A stretch of DNA of 64,000 bases from Paenibacillus alginolyticus DSM 5050 = NBRC 15375 (GTDB lineage Bacteria; Bacillota; Bacilli; Paenibacillales; NBRC-103111), in NCBI RefSeq assembly GCF_000422905.1, contig NZ_AUGY01000036.1, forward strand, positions 1 through 64,000. The letters are read 5' to 3'. Both the position numbers and the translations under genes were made by a program. Under the pieces are notes generated by a model. It saw only the letters and a list, made by a program, of their open reading frames with translations, made no database searches and was not told where the DNA came from. Shown here one piece after another: positions 37,001 to 45,211 of this stretch (position 1 is the stretch's first letter; each line of letters starts with the position of its first letter).

Positions 37001-37341
37001 CCACGCAAATCATGCGAAATATTGATCATAAGATACATATTTTTCAATATATGATAGAGAAGTTTAAGCTGGATTACCGTAATTTCTCGGAGCAATTTTT
37101 CCCGTTTATCGTCAATCAGGAGAATGCGACTGCACGCAGAATGGTTCATACGCTGAAAGGCATTGCAGCCAATTTCTACGCGGAGCCGTTGTTATCGGCG
37201 GTTCTGGCTTTGGAAAAAGAGATGGAATGCGAAATAAATTTGGAAGTCTGTCTTGAGGGGATTACTCGTATACAGATTGAGATTGATCGGATACTTGGTG
37301 TGAAACAAGATGTCCGGCAATCGAATTACCGGAGTCGTTAG
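34078..37341 (+). CDS. Hybrid sensor histidine kinase: 5TM-PAS-PAS-HisKA-HATPase-REC-REC-Hpt
   Basis: A 1087-residue membrane kinase. About residues 1-185 form six hydrophobic helices of the LytS-like 5TMR type. Two PAS domains (about 200-310 and 325-440) follow. HisKA has MSHEIRTPLNGIIGLS (H near 455), and HATPase has NNAIKFTKQGYI and GTGLGLVICQHLV. A first receiver (about 698-820) has FLDMQMDQM; a second (about 845-960) has LILMDIHMPEMDGYEA. A C-terminal Hpt domain has HTLKGIAANF (H near 1023). This is a complete internal phosphorelay that can pass phosphate to a separate receiver, most plausibly the REC-EAL protein. The start is uncertain: GTG 34078 has a poor binding site. Confidence 0.88.
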   Translation: MITLLDALITNFAIITIFVLFVEQLSRTMKLNQKPAWLYKVFIGLSYGMLVFVLLHFSVNVDDHVSINFRGVALLLSIYLGGFISLSITFVCLWIGRYIFEGNIEIPQLIFGVIAVMGISIIFAKTRSYWLKWLFGGVIFYPSYYTMLWFVYRTPFDIFYRYIIIQLVCLFLVACFLRYLVRAREYKQQIYQVEQELIDMLRFQAGFTFKFHKHRDQYVYILFEGQLVYHLGLRPSQFIGKKLDEIHVLSEEFKQFVKQHYDKAWQGERVSYEYDSSGSTILVNLQPIYKYGSVNEVIGSAVDVTEHRAAQSKARVRDEQYRTLVENSEDFIFRFRLDGSISSTNYKMYQTFQLEYEQVRGQQLTDLVQMDEPEKWERIFEQTIEKGKTQQFAINFLLPDGNQHAYNVTLSPLYNEDKTEITGVTGTVHDITDLKKREEADESNRAKSKFLARMSHEIRTPLNGIIGLSLLLQRTELTAIQKDYLEKIDCSSNVLLATINDILDFSKIEAGKMTLEMVDFSLELSLQKVADLVSVSIGKKRIEIMLDTPADLPDIVSGDSFRLEQVLINLSNNAIKFTKQGYIRLKVRVEKYVDEGVVVSFTMEDSGIGISKEQLSQLFLPFSQADTSISRRYGGTGLGLVICQHLVQSMGGVLQVDTVLGEGSRFYFSLMFGTKGYAREEAKRLNKLVGLPQGNNRVLVAEDHPVVAQHISELLGSFQYHVDTVTSSSDLFASLEHKSADKPANDYIFLDMQMDQMQHPATWRHVLDSIDRSQTRVIAFTTLEGREEMSELPSELKADAVIVKPVSRLTLRKSLQALNQRRLEASQTSANNSIEVSNSSSMPKGSILVAEDNEINQLVIIGLLEQLGYQAVIAQNGYEVLELVDQQEWKLILMDIHMPEMDGYEATHRLRKLKLMNKIPIIALTADVMMQDRLEILKLGLNDILIKPVDDKQLSDMLEKWLNPSWLFEIEGVDTTQIMRNIDHKIHIFQYMIEKFKLDYRNFSEQFFPFIVNQENATARRMVHTLKGIAANFYAEPLLSAVLALEKEMECEINLEVCLEGITRIQIEIDRILGVKQDVRQSNYRSR

Positions 37342-37361
37342 ATGGCTGGTTATAACGTTGG

Positions 37362-37390
37362 AAGCTGCCGCGGCAGCTTTTCTTTTTTGA
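37362..37390 (+). terminator. Terminator after the hybrid kinase gene
   Basis: The palindrome AAGCTGCCGCGGCAGCTT (37362-37379) is followed by TTCTTTTTT. Confidence 0.8.
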
Positions 37391-37451
37391 GGAGGAAAAA
37401 AATCATATAATTGGTATAAGAAGATTTACTGTGAAAAGGCAGGTGTACGAT

Positions 37452-38344
37452 ATGAAAACAATAAAGGTTTATCATTACGATGCATTTAGTCATATTCCTA
37501 ACATGGGTAACCCTGCGGGCGTCGTATTGGATGGCGAAAAGCTTTCTGACGATGACATGCAAAAAATAGCAGAACAAGTTGGTTTTAATGAAACGGCTTT
37601 CCCACTTAAGTCCGAAAAAGCTGATCTCAAGATTCGATTCTTTACACCTGGTCATGAAATGAACCTCTGTGGTCACGCTACAATGGCAACCATTTATGCA
37701 TTGAAAACAAAAGGGCTGCTTGGAGATCAAACAAAATTGACGATTGAAACAAAAGCGGGTGTATTATCGATTAGACTTGACTCACAACTGAATAAAGGGA
37801 TTTACATAACGATGCAGCAAGCCCCTCCGCAATTTCAAGACTTCAATGGTTCACTGAAAGATTTGGCATCTGCCATGGGGATTCAAGAAGAAGATATCGA
37901 AACCAATCTACCAACACTTTATGGAAGCACTGGCATATGGACGTTGTTAGTCCCGATTAATAACCTTAGTGCTTTCAGAGCAATGAAACCGAATAATAAA
38001 CAATTTCCAGGGGTATTACAAGATATGCCGAAGGCCTCGGTACATCCTTTCTGCTTAGAAACATACGATGAGAATGCGCACATGCATGCTCGTCATTTTC
38101 ATCTCCCTATTCCGGCACGATTGAGGATCCGGTTACTGGCACCGCTTCAGGTGTAATGGGGGCTTATTATGCCAAATATATGAACGAGGAAGCTGACTAT
38201 CCACTCAATCTTTTGATTGAGCAAGGCCATGAAATGGGCAGGGATGGCAGAATTCACGTAACAGTAACACGAAACAATGATAGGTATGGCATAGAGGTTA
38301 AGGGTACCGCTGTTTATGTTAAAGATTTCGAGGTTTCCATATAA
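37452..38344 (+). pseudogene. PhzF-family isomerase-like protein, frameshifted
   Basis: PhzF-fold proteins are diaminopimelate-epimerase-like isomerases. The first frame (ATG 37452 with AGGTG upstream) has [11 protein letters not shown] near residue 18, [10 protein letters not shown] and [22 protein letters not shown] near 65, all diagnostic. Near 38098-38102 the reading frame shifts: the missing [15 protein letters not shown] region is readable one frame over (around 38130-38170) and continues to 38344. A single-base deletion explains it. The original frame ends at 38156 after an unrelated tail. Either a real mutation or a sequencing error; the rest looks unmutated. Confidence 0.85.
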
Positions 38345-38483
38345 TACGGCGGCTTACAGATATATCGACAATAGCATTGTTAAAGAAGAAGGGACATGAC
38401 TGTCCAAGGTCTGGAATGAAATACGCTCCATTGAGTCACAATAACTTGAAGTGTATTTTGTGATGGATAACGGAGGGATTTCA

Positions 38484-38690
38484 TTGGATCAAAAGGAATT
38501 GCATAAGAAGCTTGGACGTCCAGTTAGCTGGGCCATAACCTCGAATCCGGAAGAGAACGCGGATAACGCTATCTCGAATCATGTGGAACAGACAGATGAA
38601 GAAGTTCCGTCAAATTATCAGGCCATGGGTGAGAGCTATAGCGATACGACTAACTTTGAAGTTAACAAAACGCCCGGCAGATTGAATTAG
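38484..38690 (+). CDS. Small hypothetical protein, 68 residues
   Basis: I do not recognise this protein. From a TTG at 38484, six bases after a perfect GGAGGG, it reads MDQKELHKKLGRPVSWAITS and continues as a hydrophilic, acidic, probably disordered protein ending TPGRLN. There is no membrane segment or cysteine. Its size and composition resemble small spore-associated proteins of Firmicutes, but no family motif is visible. A terminator follows at once. Confidence 0.6.
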   Translation: MDQKELHKKLGRPVSWAITSNPEENADNAISNHVEQTDEEVPSNYQAMGESYSDTTNFEVNKTPGRLN

Positions 38691-38706
38691 AATGAAAAAT
38701 AGGAAG

Positions 38707-38738
38707 AGCCATGTTGAGAGTTTTCAATATGGCTTTTT
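38707..38738 (+). terminator. Terminator after the 68-residue gene
   Basis: AGCCATGTTGA (38707-38717) pairs with TCAATATGGCT (38724-38734), one G-T pair, then TTTTTTT. Confidence 0.85.
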
Positions 38739-38864
38739 TTAATAGATAAATTTATATATTTTGGGTAGGACGTAAGGCGTAAGCTGGTTATTTTATTGCT
38801 GACTATTTTAAATTGCTTGTAATAAAATGGTATAATAAGGATATTAACGTGAAGGAGGTCAAAT

Positions 38865-39143
38865 ATGAAGGATACTTCCTACAACCCCTTTAATGACAAG
38901 ACTCTGCATCAAACTGAGAAACTAAGCAATGAGGTTGCCACTGAAGAAAGAGCACCTTTTAACGAAGCGATTAAGCATGGTGATATCGTTCAAGGCTTTC
39001 AATCACCTAAACGACTCGAGCAATTTCCAAAGTGGTACCAGAATCCTCGGAGAATTTACGCGACGATTTCTGTGCTCGTTTTTGCCTCGTTTATCATATA
39101 TCATATTGTCCAAAATATTGTTGAGATAGCCACGGGAAAATAG
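38865..39143 (+). CDS. Small membrane-anchored hypothetical protein, 92 residues
   Basis: I do not recognise the family. The first 65 residues are hydrophilic (MKDTSYNPFNDKTLHQTEK, then SPKRLEQFPKWYQNPRR). A single C-terminal membrane helix, ISVLVFASFIIYHIVQNIV, follows the positive NPRR, predicting the N-terminus inside. GAAGGAGGT precedes the ATG, a very strong ribosome-binding site. A TATAAT-like sequence (GGTATAATAAGG) lies about 35 bases before it. It forms a single-gene unit ending in a terminator. Confidence 0.65.
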   Translation: MKDTSYNPFNDKTLHQTEKLSNEVATEERAPFNEAIKHGDIVQGFQSPKRLEQFPKWYQNPRRIYATISVLVFASFIIYHIVQNIVEIATGK

Positions 39144-39167
39144 TTTGGAATATCGGTAATAACGTTG

Positions 39168-39200
39168 AGCGCCTTATCCGATAATCGGTGGGGCGCTTTG
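39168..39200 (+). terminator. Terminator-like hairpin
   Basis: AGCGCC (39168-39173) pairs with GGCGCT (39192-39197), with an inner hairpin around CCGATAATCGG, followed by TTG; a weak U-tract. Confidence 0.5.
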
Positions 39201-39279
39201 TCGTGCGTTGATTAAGTCGCAATTGAGGGGTAACTTTCTAGTAAAACGTACGTCTAATTATCGAAAGGAGATGATTAGT

Positions 39280-40494
39280 TTGACCAAATGGTTAACCTTG
39301 CTGCTGGCCGCAGCCATAGGTGTCCTGTCCGCGCCGCAGCTCTCTAGGGCTGAGCAGGAGCTCGCTGCACCAAGTGCCATGCCTTATGTAACCTTGTTGG
39401 ACGAGTTTACGCTATATGCAAGCAAGAACACAAGATCGAATGAGGCCATCGGCTCGCTTAGCGCCTTCCAGTCTGTCCACCTAGCTCCGATCGAGAGCAG
39501 CACTCTGCTGGGTATCACTCGTATGGATAAAGTGCCGGTTATGACATGGCTTGGAGTAGCATGGATTAATTTGAAGGAAGGCGCGTACAAATACGGACAA
39601 ATGGAGCTTCAGGAGCAAAAGCTGACTTTACTTGAACAGGAAACAGACCTGTATGACTCTGCGTCAACGATGAAGAAGACCGAGTACAAACTCTCTCCCC
39701 AAACGGTTCAGGCGATTGCCTCGATCTCTGTGTGCGACCCGTATACGCCATGCTACTCCAATGATAAGTGGTATTTAATTAAAACCTCGTGGCTTGGAGA
39801 CAAGTGGATTCGCCCGTATCATTATGCAGAAAAATACAAAGGTTCTCAGGTCGAAGGAATGATATCGATTGAACAGGAGACTGAGGTTTATATGCTGCCT
39901 TTCGAGAAACCGTTGACTGACGAGCCGAAGCTGCCCCCTCAGATCGTGAAGCCTATCGAGAAGTATAACCAGCAAGCGCGAATGGTTCCTCCAAGCATTT
40001 GGTATAAGGTTGATACATCGAAAGGAATAAGATGGATACATGCAGATGATTCCCATGGACTGGGGTTTGAGGGTGTAGAGAAGGTAGACCTTAATTTGGA
40101 CATTCCTGTCCCATTTCACTATTTCAAATTACCATTCCCTTATAGCGTCGAGTTACCAGAGCTTCAGCAGCCGCAAACTGTGCATGCGATTGGAGAATTA
40201 CACGGTTGGTACTTTGTTGTATCGGACGGTTCTGGTAAGTGGATCAACTTAGCCAAAGAAATCTCATCCCACTTGACCGGTGACTTCGATAACGATGCCA
40301 AATTCGGGGTAAAGCTGAATGATGTTAGTCTTGAACTGACTGCTGCATCCATTGCACTGGACACACCGTTGACAACGCATGTGCTTACCTTCACCCCGCA
40401 AACCGTCACCGCTTCACGCGAATGGAAGTCTCCAAACGGGGAAATGTGGTATTACATTCATACTTGGCTGGGAGCCAAATGGGTACGGATATAG
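39280..40494 (+). CDS. Secreted protein with five degenerate SH3-like repeats
   Basis: A 404-residue protein from TTG 39280, nine bases after GAAAGGAG. An ATG at 39271 abuts that site. The start is a clear signal peptide, MTKWLTLLLAAAIGVLSAPQ, with a cleavage-like SRAEQE. The rest consists of five repeats of about 70-75 residues. Each runs from a strand with LY or LL through a (S/T/P)PQTV-type turn to a tryptophan-rich end, such as TWLGVAWINL, SWLGDKWIRPY, KGIRWIHAD, GSGKWINLA and TWLGAKWVRI. This looks like a tandem SH3b-like module, which often binds cell wall; the function is unknown. No catalytic domain is present. Confidence 0.75.
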   Translation: MTKWLTLLLAAAIGVLSAPQLSRAEQELAAPSAMPYVTLLDEFTLYASKNTRSNEAIGSLSAFQSVHLAPIESSTLLGITRMDKVPVMTWLGVAWINLKEGAYKYGQMELQEQKLTLLEQETDLYDSASTMKKTEYKLSPQTVQAIASISVCDPYTPCYSNDKWYLIKTSWLGDKWIRPYHYAEKYKGSQVEGMISIEQETEVYMLPFEKPLTDEPKLPPQIVKPIEKYNQQARMVPPSIWYKVDTSKGIRWIHADDSHGLGFEGVEKVDLNLDIPVPFHYFKLPFPYSVELPELQQPQTVHAIGELHGWYFVVSDGSGKWINLAKEISSHLTGDFDNDAKFGVKLNDVSLELTAASIALDTPLTTHVLTFTPQTVTASREWKSPNGEMWYYIHTWLGAKWVRI

Positions 40495-40531
40495 CTAAAG
40501 ATAATCCATGCGATGACCTAGGAGGATATCT

Positions 40532-41209
40532 CTAACTCTTGGTTTTGTGGCTAGCAAACAGCATTAATCCGAATGAGATAATAATTATGGCTCCTGCCCA
40601 GCACCATGCGAGGGTTTGATCACCAGATTCAACAGCAATATAGATAGCGGTAGGCAAAGTTTGGGTTTTGTGGGGGATGTTGCCTGCTATCATCAGCGTT
40701 GCACCAAATTCCCCCAGCCCTCGAGCGAAGCCAAGAATGTAAGCTGCTGTAACAGAGCGCCATGCCAAAGGTAAGGTTATATAGCGTAGAACTTGCCACT
40801 CGGTTGCTCCAGTTGATCTCCCCGCATCCTCCAGATCTTTGTTGGCCGAGGAAAATCCGGTTTTCATTGTTTGATAGACTAATGGAAAAGCCACCACGAT
40901 CGAAGCGATAACGGCGGCCCCCCATGTAAATATGATCGACTGATTGAAGAAGCTTTCCATGAGGTACCCAATCCAACTCTTTTTACCCAGCAGGACCAGC
41001 AAGATAAAGCCTACGACTGTCGGAGGCAGTACCAAAGGCAGAAGAAAGGTCGTTTCTAACAATGTCTTTCCGCGAAAGTTCCGCCGCGACATTTCCCAAG
41101 CCGCTAATCCGCCAATCAAAAGTACAAAAACGCTGGATACGACGGCAACCTTTAACGAAAGGATGATCGGATAAGCAAATTCTGTCCAGTTCATCTGTTT
41201 CATCATCAT
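40532..41209 (-). CDS. modB: Molybdate ABC transporter permease ModB
   Basis: A 225-residue inner-membrane permease with five to six helices. The ABC permease EAA-like loop appears as EDAGRSTGATEWQVLRYITLPLAWRSV, followed by ILGFARGLGEFGATLMIAGNIP, diagnostic for ModB/CysTW-type permeases; GFARGLGEFGATLM is very typical of molybdate transporters. The start overlaps the modA stop by four bases. Three successive ATGs are possible (41209, 41206, 41203) and none has its own binding site, so translation is probably coupled. No ATPase gene (modC) is adjacent. Confidence 0.95.
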   Translation of the reverse strand: MMMKQMNWTEFAYPIILSLKVAVVSSVFVLLIGGLAAWEMSRRNFRGKTLLETTFLLPLVLPPTVVGFILLVLLGKKSWIGYLMESFFNQSIIFTWGAAVIASIVVAFPLVYQTMKTGFSSANKDLEDAGRSTGATEWQVLRYITLPLAWRSVTAAYILGFARGLGEFGATLMIAGNIPHKTQTLPTAIYIAVESGDQTLAWCWAGAIIIISFGLMLFASHKTKS

Positions 41210-42066
41210 TTTGGAATAGAGAATCCGTATTTTACAAACACATCTTGAGCTTCTTTACTTTGGAGATAGGTGTAAAAGTCAGCGGTTTCTTTGCTGTGTT
41301 TTGTTGCTTTTACAATACCGGCAGGATATGCAATGGGTGTGTACGTTGTGGGATCAACGCTAAAAGCTGCTTTCACATTTTTTGAAGTCAATGCATCGGT
41401 CTTATAAACAAAACCGGCTTCGGCATTCCCGGACTCCACATAGGTGAGTACTTGGCGTACATCCTTGCCCTGTACGATTTTGGCTTGAAGCGGGTCCCAA
41501 AGCTTCGCGTTAGTCAATGCTTCTTTGGCATAGCTGCCAGAAGGGACGGTCTGCGGTTCTCCGACGGCTAAGTGCTTGATCGTTTCGTTTGTTAAATCAT
41601 CTATTTTTTGTACATTCACTTTACTATCAGCTGGAACAACGAGAACTAATTCATTAATTAGCAAGCTTTTCTGCTGTGTTGGCTCTATCAACTGCTTGTC
41701 GACTAGTGTTTTCATATTTTTAGTCGCTGCCGAAAAGAATAGATCTACAGGAGCTCCTTGTTCGATTTGTTGTTGCAGAGCCCCAGAAGCTCCGAAGTTA
41801 AAATTAAGTTTAATTTGTTTGTTCTTGTTCTCGTAATTCGTTTGAATCTCTTTGAAGGCATCGGTTAAGCTTGCGGCTGCAGAAATCGTTAATTCTACTT
41901 TCTCAGTGGGTACTGGTGTTGGAGTAGGTGTTGCTGCTGCTTGAGCGGATTGAGTTGGTGTTGAACTTGCAGCAGGTTGCTCCTTATTGCTCGCACAACC
42001 TGTGATGATCATGGCGGTTATGACGAAACATAATAAAACATAACTAAACATTCTTAACTTTAACAT
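41206..42066 (-). CDS. modA: Molybdate-binding lipoprotein ModA
   Basis: A 286-residue extracytoplasmic substrate-binding lipoprotein. A hydrophobic leader ends in the lipobox ITGC (cysteine near residue 24), followed by a Ser/Thr/Pro-rich linker to residue 55. The binding domain has LTISAAASLTDAFKEIQ near 59, FGASGALQQQIEQGAPVDLFFSA near 90 and GNAEAGFVYKTDA near 220, which match ModA. It delivers molybdate to ModB. A GGAGG-like site precedes the ATG (complement of CCCTCC at 42072-42077). It is divergent from the YvgK-like regulator. Confidence 0.95.
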   Translation of the reverse strand: MLKLRMFSYVLLCFVITAMIITGCASNKEQPAASSTPTQSAQAAATPTPTPVPTEKVELTISAAASLTDAFKEIQTNYENKNKQIKLNFNFGASGALQQQIEQGAPVDLFFSAATKNMKTLVDKQLIEPTQQKSLLINELVLVVPADSKVNVQKIDDLTNETIKHLAVGEPQTVPSGSYAKEALTNAKLWDPLQAKIVQGKDVRQVLTYVESGNAEAGFVYKTDALTSKNVKAAFSVDPTTYTPIAYPAGIVKATKHSKETADFYTYLQSKEAQDVFVKYGFSIPK

Positions 42067-42095
42067 AAATTCCCCTCCAAGTTTAAGTTTATATC

Positions 42096-42111
42096 TATTT
42101 AATTATAAATA
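42096..42111. promoter_or_regulatory. Palindrome in the modA/regulator intergenic region
   Basis: TATTTA-ATTA-TAAATA is a perfect 6-bp inverted repeat 30 bases upstream of modA in a very AT-rich region. It may be the operator of the divergent YvgK-like regulator, but its composition makes chance likely. Confidence 0.3.
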
Positions 42112-42275
42112 AAATAGTATGATTATTGATTATTATATAAAACCATATTTAATTAGTAAACAACGGGATTGAAATACCCTATTTATCCGCTTATGATAGA
42201 TGGTAATGGATCAGCAATTTGATGTAGGTGTAAATCTGCACTACTTTTTGAAAAACATGCTTTTGGAGGTTTACC

Positions 42276-43235
42276 ATGACAGCCGACGTTTCCTATACAA
42301 CGGAAGAGATATCTAAACTTTTGAAAATCTCCAAGCTAACCGTCTATGATTTAATTAAAAAAGGGGATCTGCCTGCCTATCGTGTCGGCAAGCAAATGCG
42401 GGTAGACGCATCGGATCTCGAAGCCTATAAAACACGTACAAAAGGAGGTATGGCCTCTACTCCCAAAAAGGAACTGGCCGAACCCCCAGTACAGCACCAA
42501 TTTCATGCTCATGCTGCCACATCTTCGAAACAGTCTCTTGTTATAACTGGACAAGATGTTAGCTTGGACATTTTAGCCAAGCATATTGAGAGAAATTTAC
42601 CCAATTACAGACCGCTTCGTTCTTACGTAGGAAGTCTGGATAGTTTAATTTCGATGTATAAGGGTGAATCTGATATTGTCAGTACCCATTTGCTGGACGG
42701 TGACACAGGTGAATATAACATTCCCTATATCCGAAAATTGCTGACGGGTTCTTCCTATCTGGTTATGAATCTCGTTTCTCGATCGGCTGGCCTATACGTT
42801 AAGCAAGGAAATCCTAAGCAGATTTACGGATGGGCTGATCTCAAGAAGCCTGGTCTTCAATTGGTCAATCGTGAAAAAGGTTCCGGCGCACGTGTTCTTC
42901 TCGATGAGCAGCTCCGTCTTCATGGAATTCCATATCACCTGCTAAGCGGCTATGAGCAGGAGGAATCGAATCACATGGGGGTGGCTGGTAAAGTCGCCAC
43001 GGGTGAAGCGGATTTCGGAGTAGGGATTGAGAAAGCAGCCTATATGGTTGGCGGCGTTGAGTTCATTCCACTTATTCAAGAACGATATGACCTTGTCATG
43101 TTGAAAAAACCAGAAAACCTGGAATGGATTGAGCGACTTAAGCAAGTCTTACAATCTGAATCCTTCCATAATGAGCTGCGTCCTATTCAAGGTTATGACT
43201 TATCGCAGACTGGACGTATTTTATTCGAAACTTAA
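42276..43235 (+). CDS. YvgK-like regulator: excisionase-type HTH fused to a PBP-like (molybdate) domain
   Basis: A 319-residue protein. Residues about 5-55 form an excisionase/MerR-like HTH (YTTEEISKLLKISKLTVYDL and YRVGKQMRVDASDLEAY). Residues about 90-300 form a periplasmic-binding-protein-like domain without a signal peptide (DVSLDILAKHIERNLPN, HLLDGDTGEYN, VNREKGSGARVLLDEQL). This is the domain pair of B. subtilis YvgK, which sits next to the modAB homologues yvgL and yvgM. By analogy it senses intracellular molybdate and controls the divergent modAB. GGAGG precedes the ATG. Confidence 0.9.
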   Translation: MTADVSYTTEEISKLLKISKLTVYDLIKKGDLPAYRVGKQMRVDASDLEAYKTRTKGGMASTPKKELAEPPVQHQFHAHAATSSKQSLVITGQDVSLDILAKHIERNLPNYRPLRSYVGSLDSLISMYKGESDIVSTHLLDGDTGEYNIPYIRKLLTGSSYLVMNLVSRSAGLYVKQGNPKQIYGWADLKKPGLQLVNREKGSGARVLLDEQLRLHGIPYHLLSGYEQEESNHMGVAGKVATGEADFGVGIEKAAYMVGGVEFIPLIQERYDLVMLKKPENLEWIERLKQVLQSESFHNELRPIQGYDLSQTGRILFET

Positions 43236-43260
43236 ATGGATCAGAACGATTGTAATTTAA

Positions 43261-43306
43261 AACATGCTAATTCACTAAATCACTAATGAATTGGCATGTT
43301 TTTTGG
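43261..43306 (+). terminator. Terminator after the YvgK-like gene
   Basis: A 14-bp stem, AACATGCTAATTCA (43261-43274) with TGAATTGGCATGTT (43287-43300), one T-G pair, then TTTTGG. Confidence 0.85.
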
Positions 43307-43328
43307 TTTTTAATCGCTTCGCACACAA

Positions 43329-43366
43329 TTAAAAAGCTTACCTAATCGCAAGCGATTAGATAAGCT
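43329..43366 (-). terminator. Terminator after the ABC-F gene
   Basis: A 15-bp stem AGCTTACCTAATCGC with GCGATTAGATAAGCT (43335-43349, 43352-43366) is followed on the minus strand by TTTTAATT. Confidence 0.88.
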
Positions 43367-43379
43367 CCTTAGGTACCAT

Positions 43380-44936
43380 TTAAAACACTTTCGTCGTCCA
43401 AGATTCACAGTTCCATGTTTCTGTTACGACATCGCGATAAAAATCTGGTTCATGGGAAATCAGCAAGATGCTGCCTTTGTACGCCTGAAGAGCACGCTTC
43501 AGCTCATCCTTCGCATCGACATCCAAGTGGTTCGTCGGCTCATCGAGCACGAGCAGGTTCGTCTCGCGGTTGATCAGCTTGCAAAGTCTAACTTTTGCTT
43601 TCTCGCCACCGCTGAGTACGACAACTTTACTCTCGATATGCTTGGTTGTGAGACCGCATTTGGCTAACGCCGCGCGTACTTCGAATTGCGAGAATGAGGG
43701 GAACTCATTCCACACTTCCTCAATACAGGTGTTGTTATTGGAATCCTTGATCTCCTGCTGGAAGTAACCAATTTGGAGGTTATCTCCCTTTTGTACAGAT
43801 CCGGAAAGTGACTTGATTTCGCCTAAAATACTGCGCAGCAAGGTCGTTTTACCGATACCGTTCGCGCCCACAAGCGCGATCTTCTGACCTCGTTCCATGC
43901 GAAGGTTGAGCGGCCTGGATAAGGGATCCTCGTAACCGATAACGAGATCTGTCGCTTCAAAAATCAGCTTACCAGCCGTTCTCCCCTCCTTGAAATTAAA
44001 CTGGGGCTTCGGTTTTTCTCTGCCCAGCTCGATGACTTCCATCTTGTCCAGCTTCTTTTGCCGGGACATCGCCATATTCCGCGTCGCGACACTCGCTTTG
44101 TTACGGGCAACGAAGTCCTTCAGTTCGGAAATTTCCTGCTGCTGACGCTTATACGCGGATTCAAGCTGCGACTTTCTCATTTCGTGAACCTGCTGGAAAT
44201 GCTCGTAATCGCCAACATAGCGGTTTAACGCTTGATTTTCCATGTGATAAATCAGGTTGATAACGCTGTTAAGGAACGGAATATCATGTGAGATGAGAAT
44301 GAAGGCATTCTCGTACTCTTGCAGATATCGTTTCAACCATTCGATATGCTGTTCATCGAGATAGTTGGTCGGCTCATCGAGGAGCAGAATGTCTGGTTTT
44401 TCAAGCAGAAGCTTCGCAAGCAATACCTTCGTACGCTGCCCACCGCTTAAATCATTGACGTCCTTGTCCAGTCCAATATCCGTAAGGCCCAGTCCACGGG
44501 CGGTTTCTTCGATCTTGGCATCGATCATGTAGAAATCTTGATTCGTCAAAGTATCTTGAATCGTTCCGACATCTTCAAGCATTTGCTCAAGCTCTTCTGG
44601 TGTTACATCGCCCATCTTGGCGTACATATCGTTCATTTCCTGTTCCATATCGAACAGATATTGAAAGGCTCCCTTTAAGATATCGCGGATCGAAAGGCCC
44701 TTGTTCAGTACAGCATGTTGATCCAGGTAACCAACGCGCATACGCTTGGACCATTCGACTTTGCCGTCATCCGGCTGGAGCTTACCTGTAATGATATTCA
44801 TGAAGGTGGACTTCCCTTCACCGTTAGCGCCGATGAGTCCGATGTGCTCGCCCTTGAGTAGGCGGAAGGATACATCGTTGAAGATGGCGCGGTCTCCAAA
44901 GCCGTGACTTAATCGTTCTACGTTTAATATGCTCAT
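43380..44936 (-). CDS. yfmM: ABC-F ATPase, YfmM-like
   Basis: A 518-residue soluble protein with two ABC domains and no membrane segment. The first has GANGEGKST, LSGGQRTKVLLAKLLL and LLDEPTNYLD; the second GANGIGKTT, LSGGEKAKVRLCKL and LVLDEPTNHLD. The linker has the charged helical LKDFVARNKASVATRNMAMS. Overall, including the C-terminal WNCESWTTKVF, it closely matches B. subtilis YfmM as I know it. ABC-F proteins bind the ribosome and relieve stalled or antibiotic-blocked translation; the specific role of YfmM-like members is less certain. ATG 44936 lies after AAAAGGTG. The gene stands alone, and no leader ORF was seen. Confidence 0.93.
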   Translation of the reverse strand: MSILNVERLSHGFGDRAIFNDVSFRLLKGEHIGLIGANGEGKSTFMNIITGKLQPDDGKVEWSKRMRVGYLDQHAVLNKGLSIRDILKGAFQYLFDMEQEMNDMYAKMGDVTPEELEQMLEDVGTIQDTLTNQDFYMIDAKIEETARGLGLTDIGLDKDVNDLSGGQRTKVLLAKLLLEKPDILLLDEPTNYLDEQHIEWLKRYLQEYENAFILISHDIPFLNSVINLIYHMENQALNRYVGDYEHFQQVHEMRKSQLESAYKRQQQEISELKDFVARNKASVATRNMAMSRQKKLDKMEVIELGREKPKPQFNFKEGRTAGKLIFEATDLVIGYEDPLSRPLNLRMERGQKIALVGANGIGKTTLLRSILGEIKSLSGSVQKGDNLQIGYFQQEIKDSNNNTCIEEVWNEFPSFSQFEVRAALAKCGLTTKHIESKVVVLSGGEKAKVRLCKLINRETNLLVLDEPTNHLDVDAKDELKRALQAYKGSILLISHEPDFYRDVVTETWNCESWTTKVF

Positions 44937-45211
44937 GAATGACACCTTTTCTTTTGATCTATTCTTACTTTATTCCTATTTTATTATAAACGATGGGTAA
45001 CGAACAACACCAAAAAAGACCATCCCCATTTAGAGCAACCAGACGTCGCCATATTTGTTGTTATGGTTACATATTCTTTCATAGGTTACCTAACATTGGG
45101 GAAAATAACATTGCCCTGTTTCATCTCCTCATTAGGATGAGGCATTGACATACCTTCACTTTCAAATTGTTTACATATTCTACAACTTCAAGTACGGGGA
45201 GATAGAAGACA

